Source of the DNA: Manduca sexta
Lineage: Eukaryota > Arthropoda > Insecta > Lepidoptera > Sphingidae
DNA: 64,000 bases
Reading direction: 5' to 3'
Assembly: GCF_014839805.1 (NCBI RefSeq)
Contig: NC_051134.1
Span: 5,735,170 to 5,799,169 of the forward strand
Both the position numbers and the translations under genes were made by a program. Position 1 is the stretch's first letter. Every line of letters begins with the position of its first letter. Shown here one piece after another: positions 34,655 through 46,100 of this stretch. Below the pieces are notes generated by a model, which worked only from the letters and a program-made list of their open reading frames with translations, was not told where the DNA came from and searched no databases.

Positions 34655-36973
34655 ATTCAGAGGATGTTGAATTTTCTGTTTTATAGGTGACAAAATTGCC
34701 ATACATCAAGTGTAACATTTAGGTCATCGATGTGTTTCATTTATAGAAAAATATTCAATAATAACGTTACCTTTAATTCATAGGGTGATGTAATAATTAA
34801 TAATTGATGCTTCCACGCTAGGATCTCATGTGATACTACGGAGCAGTCCTGGATTTGTAAATAGACCGTATAGGCCACGACCTACGAGCGGCAGATTTCA
34901 GAGGACGCTCACTAGATTTAATTAATCATTCGTTTATTTAACTTTAGTGCCTTCAAAATACAAACATATGGAAAATTATTAAGTATTTTAGAAACCTACA
35001 TACATACATAAACCTACCGACATGGGGCGGCAGAAATAGTGACCTACACTCATAAAAAATATAAATCCGGCACTGTTACGGAGACAAGATGTGTGTCCAT
35101 TATAATGAGCCAACAATGACGGAGTTTACCATTGTTTTTTGTAATATATTTGCCAATTACTCATCACGGATTCCATAAGTCGTTGACAAATAGTATACTT
35201 AATTTATTGTTTTACTTAATTTGTTGTAAATGCCGAGGGTTGGCGCTCGTCGACATCTGTAGTGTGACCTGTTTTATACAAAATGACGAGACGAGTCAGT
35301 CGCTTGGTGGCGGGTCTGTCCAATTTTTGTATGAGATTCGAAACGTGCGAACAAATACTAAAAAACACGTGAGATGCCAATGGTTTTGTCACGTTAATAA
35401 TGAAATAAAATTATTTATTGTCTTCAATAAAATGATAAACATTATTAAGTTTAGTAAACTTTTTACTCGACCACCAGTTCGGAAATCAGTTTCCACCAGA
35501 AAATAACTAGCAAGAAATTCTATAGTTGTTATATTCAAAATCAGCTTAAAAGTATAAAGTAAGTAAAGCGTATAATACAGTAAAATACTTTTTTACTTTA
35601 CGTATATACATAGTATCACGCCTCTATCCGACAGGGGTAGGCAAAGACTATGGATTGCCACTTTGCATGATTCTGGCATACGTCTCTCGCTCCCTCCACC
35701 TTCATCAATCTTTTCATGCATTCCCGCCGGTTAAGTGTACTTTTGACCTGGCCTTTACTAAGAACGTCACGTTTTTTTTATTTATTTCTAAAATATATTA
35801 TATTTTTTGTAATTTCCTCTCTTTAGCATCAACTTTTTGAAAAACGTATTATAATATATAAAGTAACTTTGCGATTTTTAACCGTGTGATAAAAATTCTC
35901 AAAGTAATCCCGCGAAAAATGCTGTGTGTGTATAAGGATAAAGTTTGCCCACCACGTTCATACCGTCAACACATTATCTTCGCAAATATTGGCACATTTT
36001 CGGACGATCTATCAAGCAGTCACTAGAGTGATTTGCGCAAAAACAAAACAGAATATTTCTTGGTATAGCTAAATTTGTACACGGGAAGAAGGAAAATGTA
36101 ACGTTATTTTTGAAAATTATTGTTTGGTGTTTCCCAATAATAACAATACATAATGGAATAATTGAATTCATATAATAGGTCGACAAACAAGCAAATGAAT
36201 CACCTGATATCAAATCATCTATTTAACAAATATAGTACTAGAAGAAACGTGGATGCATTATTTACTTAGATTCCAAATATTAATCATATTTTTTTAAAAT
36301 AAACTATGTAGAGGTAAGACGTGCTAACTTTTGCTTAGATTGTCTGTTTTTTTTTACTGTAGGAGTTTCTTCTCAATGGTTTTTCAAGAACGCCAAAGGG
36401 ACATACATCAGACATCTTACTTATTGCCCGAAACGAAGGCTTAGACAGAGGTAGGCTTTCTAGAATAAGTGATTTGGATGTTCTTAAAATCCGAACATTT
36501 AAACAGCGAAAACATTGTGAGCTTGAAATCTTTGTAACTTGTTTAGATCACATGTCTGTTTAAATATAATTATTTTAATAGAATTATTTTAATATTTTTT
36601 TAATAAACCCTTTTGTTTAATTTACTTCCACGCGTAAAGCGGTCATGTGAGAGTCAAGAGCTTTAAACAGTAATTGTACAATTTCAATAGAATTATTATC
36701 ATTTATATCCAATTTTCTCGCATTTCATTGATTACACAGTAGTACCTAAATATCCACGTACAATGCCAACACTGGTGAGACTTGAGAACTGTAAACAACA
36801 GAGGCGGCCTTAATCAGCGCGACGCCCCGGGCGGTTGCAAAAAAGTCACTTATTTCAACAATTTCATACGTAAGATACCTTGTGGGGTAACATCTTCAGG
36901 TAAGTTGTAACGCAAAGGCCCCAGTGGTCGCCGCCCCTCCCCCCTAAGGTAAACATGAGCAGGGTGTACTCAC
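34655..36973. other. Non-coding stretch, probably Gdap2 intron 7
   Basis: I looked for minus-strand exons of the Sec14-like domain and saw none. The 124-codon plus frame 35132-35506 lacks any family pattern. A GC-rich block at 36785-36835 looks repeat-derived. Confidence 0.45.
35590..35785 (+). repeat. Dispersed repeat fragment
   Basis: CGCCTCTATCCGACAGGGGT and GATTCTGGCATACGTCTCTC look like a common lepidopteran interspersed repeat. This is from familiarity only; there is no second copy in the window. Confidence 0.35.
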
Positions 36974-37115
36974 TCTATGTGGTGGTGCAGCAGGCGCGCG
37001 CGCGGCACGTGGGGCGCGGGCGCGAGCAGGCGCTGCGTGTCGCCCGCGCGCGCCAGCGCCGCCGCCGCCTCCACCGCCGCCTCCTCGTCGTACAGCGACG
37101 TGTCGTCGTCCGCTA
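36974..37115 (-). CDS. Gdap2: Gdap2 exon 7 (linker before the Sec14-like domain)
   Basis: The 142-base exon lies 7.4 kb downstream of exon 6, with acceptor ATCCCCAG ending at 37116 and donor GTGAGT from 36973. The G|TA junction gives Val285 and keeps the frame. It encodes VADDDTSLYDEEAAV, an Ala-rich helix, LARAGDTQRLLAPAPHV and PRARLLHHHI, which corresponds to the family segment just before the (H/N)YNRWL motif. It ends with GA of a Glu or Asp codon. The next exon was not found in the remaining 36.9 kb to the left. Confidence 0.86.
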
Positions 37116-40100
37116 CTGGGGATACACAATACAACTTTAGTAAAATACCTTTATTTTATACTCAACTAGGTGTTACTAGGGGTTCCGCCTGCGTGAAAAC
37201 ATTTTCCCGCTACAAAAGTCTCTAAATCACTGTAGCGATCCAAAATCATATTAATTCGGGTTTTTTATTGCTTTGAATGACGAGACGAGCTTGCCGTTCG
37301 CCTGATGGTAAAAGATACGGCCGCCCATAAACAGCAGACGCACCATCCAACACCTTGAATTATAAAGTATTGTTTGGTATTCCACTGCGTTCGACATCCT
37401 AAGACATGAGATGTTAAGTCTCATTATGTCCAGTAGTTACACTGGCTACAATTGGAACCGTTTGTGAAATCTTAACCTGTTAATTTTGTTACCAAAAAGA
37501 TGCATGCAAAGTATACATAAATAAAGTTTATTATGCAATCGTAGTTAGCCTGTCATTATTTGCCATAAAAGACTCAATGGATACCACTTTAAAGATGTCC
37601 ACGATTCCCCTAGTTATCAACAAACGGATTAAGAATAGTCATTAAAACAAAAGAGTTTACAAGCAAATAATTACGTTTGATAACTGCAATGCGCAATTGT
37701 AAAAAAAAACTTATCACTAAATCAGTAACGTCTACTATCAGTATATGATAAAGTTCTTAGTTGGGCGTACACAGCGATTATTTTATCAAAATGGGAAGTA
37801 AGAATATTTAGGGTGTGTTAAGAATGCCTCAGTGGCGTACTTCAGGCGCGGTACCGCAGCGCTCTGAGGTCCTGGGTTCGAATCCCAGATCGGGCAAGTG
37901 ATATTTTGGTTTTTCTGCTCTGTATCTGCCCGGAGTCTGCAATTTGTGCCCGATACGACGATAGGCTCACCCCCTATCACATCATGGAACGCAATACACT
38001 AGGCTAAAAGTGGATGCACTGGTTGCGCTTCTGCATACCCTTTCGGGGATGAATGCGAGATGTGTGTGTGTCTTTACGAACAATAAATACAATTCCTTGT
38101 TGACCATCATAGATCAAATTCTGCTATAGGGAAAGGCTAATTATAAGTTGAGGTTTGGAGAAATTCACATCCCAATTATTTATTATCCAATTAGCTATTA
38201 CAACAATTGTCTACTGCATAGTTTTTGTATTTTATAGTATTCGTAAAGTATTTTTCTAATGAATACACAAGTATTTAGTTTAGATCCTTTTTAATTACTT
38301 TTTACTCAAAAACAAATGATTTCATTAAAAAATTATAAATATTAAATTAAATAATTAAAATAATGCGAGAACAGAGGATCAAGTGTTATTTTGAACTATG
38401 ACGTTATATTTCAGCACACAAAACAAAACGTACTTCGACGTCCAAATTAAAATCTGACAAAAAATTTAACATGTCGTCATAGGCAGCTCGTACATGGCTT
38501 TGTTTGGTTCTTGGAATCAACAGACAAAAATCTCAGTTTTAAATTACATTAAAATAATTATGGAGTCAAAATATGGTGGGAAACAAATTTATTTACATGC
38601 ACACGGCCATTGATAGCGTTAGTTAAAATTAAAAAGAACATACTCGTTTGACGTAATGTCAGACATAACATCCGCATCTATTATAATAGAAATGAGAATA
38701 ATTATTCCTTTACTTCCTTTAGTTCTCAAGAAGGTTGACACACCCTTCCGACTGTCATTAGTATTTTGAGAAGGAAATGTGTTCCGCATCTAAACAATGC
38801 AGAAATAATCAAGATCAAGCGTCAGTATGTTTGTCAAACTTTACTTACGGTCAAACTCGAACCCTTCATTCAACATCTTATCTATGGAAGCTGGCACGCA
38901 TGGACAATACAAGATGGCGTTTTAGCAGTACACGAAACGTCACTCCCTCACTCGACACTATTGTTTAAATACACTATTGTTTTGTAATCACAGTTAATTT
39001 ATTTTATATATCCATGACATTATTTTTATTATTATTCATATAAAATCACTTTTTAACATTTTGTTTTTTTTTTGCAGAAAATAATTAATTTGCTCGGTAG
39101 CAAAACTCGGCTCAACTTCCTTCTATGACAGAACTTTATAAGACTTGAATCCATAAAGCAAACCAGAATAATAAAGCGTGGACAGTGATTAATCACAAAA
39201 GGATAAAATGACATGTTTATATTCCTTGCACTATTTGTTTTCCCTTGACGTCACTGAAGCTTGTTATGAATTATAAAATTTGTCACTATGTTGTGGTAAT
39301 AATTGTTTATGTAACAATGAAACGGTTAAACTGGGGAATTTATTGAGTGGCATTTTATGAAGCTTTCTGGGCACTAATATTACAAAATATTTAAAATGAA
39401 AATCGGTATAAAATTTCAAGTTGAGAAAATGTTTTATACGACTCGTAAATATGTTCGAAATTACGAAAAACGGTTTAAACGATTTGCTCAGGTTTAAACT
39501 AATAAGTCAAAAAGTATAGTATCAAGCGGATGTGGAGAAAGAAATTTTATTTAAGTCAAAAACTTTAATACCTACCGGATGAGAATATTACGACAAAAGC
39601 CCTACTATGTAACCAACGAGCATAGGACGGCCAGCGAAAAACCCATCAGATTAAGCATAATTAATAATATAATAATTATTATAATCTTAAGTCACTTTTA
39701 GTTTAAATTATGTGCATGTTGAGTTTTCCTAACTTGGGCTTACATTATAGCTATAAGTTATAATATTTAAATTATTGTTATCGTAGTGTTAAGTCTGCTG
39801 GAAAACCTAATAAATAAATAAATAAATAATGCTTTCTTATGTTTACGCGAATGTTACCCATTAAAATTAAACTATTTGTCGGATATAAGAACATTTTAGG
39901 ATTTAAGAATGTACTTAATATAAACCACAGAACCGAGATAAGATTTTTTTTTTTATTTAGTGTTACCACAATTATAATTATTTACAATATTACAATTTAT
40001 TGAAAGCGATTACTTTATTTATGGTAACTCTTGCTGTTGAACACAGAACAAGACTGTAAAAAAATCAATCAATTGGTCGTCGTCGTTTACAATGATAATT

Positions 40101-43100
40101 GAAAAAACAATTTGCGAACCAATTTGAAGAAACAGACAAGTATGGGACTGGCAATTAGCATGGCATAAACAGTTAACTTCACTATTTTTTGTAAATATGT
40201 TGATTCAAATTAATATTTTTAATCACTGGCAACACTATCACTGAATCCTCTTGATAATCGTTCTCGATTTTTTTTTAAACTGGAGCGTAGTGCTGTCACA
40301 GTTATAGCAACCATAATTTTGCTACACTAGAACTACACAACAAAATTCCTTATTGACTTTCAATCTTATAAAAAAAAATCTTTTTTCCACATTTTTATTT
40401 CTAACCGTCACAAATCACATTGTCTTTGGACACAAATCACAATGTTTTGAATCTTCGAACACGTGTTACATTTTAGATAAAAAAGATGTGCTCGTCAGTC
40501 AGCTGGTTTGCGGTAAATGAGTCGAAATTGTCCAAATATTTGAGATAAGTATTGAGGCTGTGTAGAGCTGTATGTATGTATGTCTATACAAATGTAGATG
40601 GCCGTAATGACTTTTAAGAACGAAAGCATGTTGTCGCTTCTTGGACTAATTGCATGAGCCGCGAAATCAGAGGTCTCAAGTTCGACAGCAAATTTGGGTA
40701 AAGACTTTCTGCTTTTCTGGGTTGCCTGGAATTGCATTCGCAAGAGATTGGCGTCAGAGGGCGACGTTAATTTTAGGTCAAATCGTTTCAACACGCGTTC
40801 CTGGACGTCATCATAAAAATGTAAGAGCAAAGTTGTCATTTCAATAGAATGATATTAAAAATCTTATAGGCATAATACAATTGACGAGCTACGTTGCCGA
40901 TCATAATTAGCCCGGTAGTAAATGACGAGCAAAATGCTCGCCTGATGAGAAGTCCACCATTGCTAATAAAAAGTAGCAATTTTGACACTACTCTTAATTT
41001 TGAATAACAAAGCATAAAGTTGCATGGCACTGCGCTTTTCAACGTAAGACAGAGTTTTTTCCTCCGAAACACACAATAATGGCCCATTTGCTGGTGATTG
41101 GTCAATTTCAGAACATAAAAGTCGGCAACGCCAAAGACACAGTTTAGCCGGAACCTACTTTTTTAAACCTCATTTGAGGAACATTTCATTACGTCGACGA
41201 AACACCGTGGAAGGAAATTCATTCCAGAGTGCACATGCATTATAATCATGAGGAAAGACATTTTTTTCTTTCTGTTTCGGGCAACGCACAGTGCTAGTAG
41301 TAGGCATTTCCAGGTTGAATTAATTAACTTTCCTGCGAGAACGGGAAGTCCGATACTAAAACGATTATGTTTCGGTTATAAAAAGCCCGATAATTCCATA
41401 AATAGAAATTAAAACAACGCAATGACTTATTATTTCGAGGTAAGTATAAATACATCAGACAGAAGCCCTAGAAAGAAAACAATACGTTACAGCAAATGCC
41501 TTGTCAGATTTTAATCGTTTCTTGTTTTCTACATCGTAAAAGGAAACAATAGTAGGTAACAACAAGGAAGAAGAAAAAAATAATAGAATGAATAGATATA
41601 TTGTAGAGCTATAACGAAGGTTGAAGATGAACTTAAGAAAAAAAAGACAGCTACAATGGCGATGGGCAAGGCATATGAGAAGGAACAGGAAGCAAAAATA
41701 GACCAAATAAATAATTAAAGACCGTTGTGGCCCGTTCCAGAATTGGCCAGTGTAAGCCAAGATCGACAGTGACACACATTTTGTGACACCAAGTGGAAAG
41801 CTAGGAGAGTCTCTGGAAGAGATAATCAGTCTAAGCCCGCAACAAAACTAAATTAAATTTTATTGCTATGATAATACTCTCAGGCGTTCTTCAATACTTG
41901 TTTTTCGACATTAAAACGAATTATTCGCCACAAATATGTTCAAAGTATCTCTTATTATGATTATGCCGATGCTGCATAATGAATTACCTGATACTGGCTT
42001 ACAAAAAAATAAATAGAGAAAAAAAATCGATATCTTAAAGTTTGGACGTCAAATGAAAACCAAAATGGATTATGGATGCTCTAGATCTCGCCTCGGGTTA
42101 TGTTTAAGTGTCCGTGCCTCTTACGTACCCTATCCATATTATTAGCCTACATCGGTAGGTACAGTCAAGCCAACATTTTAATACTTTAATACTAAACCAG
42201 ATACATTTTCGTGGACCCCCGCTTACGAATTGTGGACCCCCATTTTTTGGTCACGCCAACGTAGATTCCCGTCAAGTCTCCCGTGGACCCCTGCAGGTCC
42301 ACCCGGACCACTTTGGGAATCAATGCTTTAGACAGATCAATGTATGGATGATAAACACATAATGAGGACAGTTCGCTCCCCAATAAGAGACAAAGAAAAG
42401 AGCACTCGCGTTATCGATGAAGGCTGTATCGATAAGCTATAAGGCCACCTGAATGCAGGCAATATGTCACGACTACTAATTACTAGTGACCATCATATCC
42501 TTTTAGTTCAATCGGCATACGGGAAGTTTCATTTCAAGATGTCACAACGTCAACACTTTTATATATGTGATTGATTTTTATGCGGGTTTTCAATTCATTA
42601 ATATAAATTCAGCTGAGTCGGGTAACATGACGAATACCACCACGTATACCATTACATCACATTAGAACCAAAAATATATACCAATATCCACCACTCTTTT
42701 AAGCCAATCTTCTATGACTCATAAACATTGTGGAATATTCTACATACGGACTCCACAAAGTGGTGTACATACCTGATGATTATTGACTGACGTGATTGAC
42801 AAGAGATGACCACTCAGTCGGCACATTGGCCATTAGAAACCGGATGTACACAGTCCGATCCCAGAAAGCGACACTCACGTGGCCAACTATAGCTCCTTGA
42901 ATTTTACCATCAGCCACAACACAAACCCCACAAAATCTAACAAAAAACTTCACCTACCATTGGGCCGCGGCTTCAGCTCCAAATCAACCTTCACAGACGG
43001 CGCGACTTCCATTTCGAGAAACAGTAAACAATGAAATAACGCAAGAAACACACCACCGCGCGCAATCGATTCCGAATGCGTCAATAAGATAACTTTATGT

Positions 43101-46100
43101 GTCACATTATCTGTTGATAAACCTGGTCCCTTCGCATTATTTTCGAGCGATAAGCTTCTGTCCTTTTCTGGCATATCGATAACGATTACTAATTATTCAG
43201 ACTATTAAATCCGTGTTTGTAATGATATTTAATGAATATTCGGGAAATCTGAGAGAGGTTTTGTGTATTGTTAGTCATACGCAGTGGGAGTGACTAAGAC
43301 AAATTAACTTGAAAGGTATAAGTGAAGACTGATTTGGTTATAGATTATAGCTATATTAAAAGAAAACTTACAACAACCTAATTTGATATATTTTTTTGAT
43401 TTGCACGGCAAAGTCACCCTAGTGATGATAAGTGGAGTGGGGTCCAGTAGAGTGTCGACTGACAAGAGATGATTACCCCTCGACAGTCGATACAATAATG
43501 CCGGCGTATTGGAACCGGATATGCACAGGCTAATACCGGAACGCGACACACTTATATATTCTATATTTTTAATACTAAAAATAACTTGACATCAAGGGAA
43601 AATTCTGAACGTTGGAAAAATTAAAGTATTGTCATGTGAAAAGTTTACAAATAATTCTAAGATTAACTTTCAGTAGTCAGACTCTATCAGCCGTTTTCAA
43701 TAAGCGATCCCAATCTTAATCTTCAATCCGATTCCAAGAATGAACCAATCAAAATAACTCATTTGTACGCATGTCAAAAATACTTTGCTCTGATTGGTCC
43801 TTTTTTGAAATAGATCGAAAAAAGCGATTGGGATCGTTTATTAGAAATGGTGGTAGAGAGATTAGGTTACTAATAACGGTAATTTTTGCTATCAAGTTGT
43901 ATTGTATTGTTTCGGTTTATATTGTTTGTGACCTATGTAATTAATGGGCTTGTTGTTGATAAATTAGGAAGAAATATTTATCGCAGAGAGCGTAGTGCAA
44001 TGTTAGCGAAATACATAACGAAATTTAGATGGTGTTGCTAAGGTTTATGGGTAGTTGTAGTTTACCATAAAGTGAGCGGTTAAGTAGTTTGAAACGTTAT
44101 TTGATCTGGTTTGAACGATATTTAAGCAAGTGGAAGTAGTTACGTAATATATGGATAGCCCCTTATGGGATCTAAAATTTCATAACACTTACCACAAATT
44201 GACGAATATAATGTATGTGATATAGTATTTTAATACTTTATTCACGTTTGGTGCGCCATTGCCATTATTTATAAATAGGCGCTACCAGGCGAACGACTTG
44301 CACGTTTCATCATAAAATTACATTAAACGCAGTGAATTTGTTTACGTTTATACTATGCGACATAAATAAGGTCCTTACCATTGAAATTAAACTAATTTTC
44401 CGAATTCTATCGCGGTTTTTTGTTTTTTATTTTTCTCCCGACGTTTCGAAGACATTGCAGCCTTCATGGTTACGGGGGGGACTCAGTAATTAGTTTAATT
44501 TCAATGTCTAACATTCGCGTAAATATAAGAAATCATTATGTCCTTACCATTGTTGGTTTGCGAGTGCGGGTTGTGTATGATGCGTATGCGGCGGTCGGGC
44601 GGCGAGTCTGCGCGCGGCGCGTCGTGCGCGGGCGCGTGCGCGCGCGGGAAGTACAGCGCCGCCGCGCGCGCGCACGCCGCCGCGCTCGACACGCCCCCCG
44701 CGCCCCCCGCGCCCGCCGCGCCCGCCGCGCCCGCACACAGCACCACCAGCCGCGGCGAGCGCGACTGCTGCAGGTGGCGACGGCACATGCCTGCAACACA
44801 ACACTTATCTTATACTGTCCCAGGACCCTTATTCTGTAGGATAGTGTAAACGCGTAACGCGGCCGTGTCATGTTATCTTCGAGAAATGTGCGTGGAATGG
44901 TATTCTGTAAGCTAAATTTCTATAGTCCTAAACGTGATGCGTTGTGTTAGTGCTTGTTAAGCATTGTTAAAATAACGTGCGGGATAGAGAATAAGGCCCC
45001 AGTATTGAGTACTAGTCTTCTCTACTACTGATAGACTTTAAACCTTATTCCATCATGTTGCCCTGGTGCTGGGTAAACATAGACTACATACACCTTCCAA
45101 ATTCTTTTAGGGGATGCTATGAGAAGTACGTAAACAGAAAATACCAACTTAAATCAAGAATACATGCTTTTGAGTTTAAATCAAATAAAATTTTAAGTCT
45201 TTATCACAATTTTTACAAAATAACATCCCGCAAAGAGAGTTACCAATCTAAAAATTATGGTAAATTTTTTATGCTACATTCTTCTAAAAGATTAGTACGT
45301 AAATCCCAGAAAGTTTAGGTACAAGTATGGTTTGTGTACTGACGCAGCGCGGTGTGTACGGCGAGGTCGTGCGGGAAGCCGTGGCGGGGCGTGTGCACGA
45401 GACACAGCACCAGCGTGCGCGCGCCCAGCTCCGACGCCGCCATCAACACGTTCCTGCAACACCACCACACACTGTCAATATATACATTATAATGATGCTT
45501 ATGGATAAGTAGTATATTTTAATATTCCCTCTTGTTACCTATGACATTTCGAATGCCTGACAAAAACGCCTATTTATAAAAATAGCAATATCGCAGTTCG
45601 TACATATTGCAGTACAAAACATTACGTTACATTTATCTCACAATATTTGTTATGAAACCTACTAAATTCGAATATTTGAGAGACCTGCAATCTAGTCGAT
45701 GAAAAAATTAAAATCATTCAAATTAATGCTCGTCGATTTTAGAGCAACATTTTTACATATAAACTTTGATAAAATTTATAAATTGAGATAGTTTTTCATT
45801 CCACATAAGGTGTAGCGTTCCGATCAACCTGTGTGTATCCCGTTCAAACAGGCCGGGATAATAATATCGTCTGGCGAGGGTAATAACCAATAATCTCTTG
45901 TCAACAGATATTCTATTTGAACCCTACTCCGATTACCATCTAGTCGGGTCACTTCCCCCGGCCGTATGAAGTGAAAACTAACTTACTTATAACAGTTCTG
46001 TAGCGAAGTCTCGGCTGCGGTGTGATACTTGGGCACGTATTTTGGGCACACGGTGTGGATGATGTGGCGGCAGCGCAGGTTGAACCCGGGGGTCACCACC

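Noticed and set aside
35132..35506. 124-codon plus-strand frame
   Set aside because: No domain, signal, codon bias or splice support; AT-rich sequence of this length gives such frames occasionally.
36944..37225. Plus- and minus-strand frames around 37.0 kb, including a Gly-rich minus frame
   Set aside because: The exon 7 reading that continues Gdap2 in phase explains the block; the Gly-rich frame reads the Ala-rich stretch in the wrong phase.
44420..44871. Five overlapping open frames of 86-139 codons on both strands at the GC-rich block
   Set aside because: Only the minus frame that joins exons 5 and 7 in phase matches the Gdap2 macro domain; the others are side effects of high GC and lack of stops.
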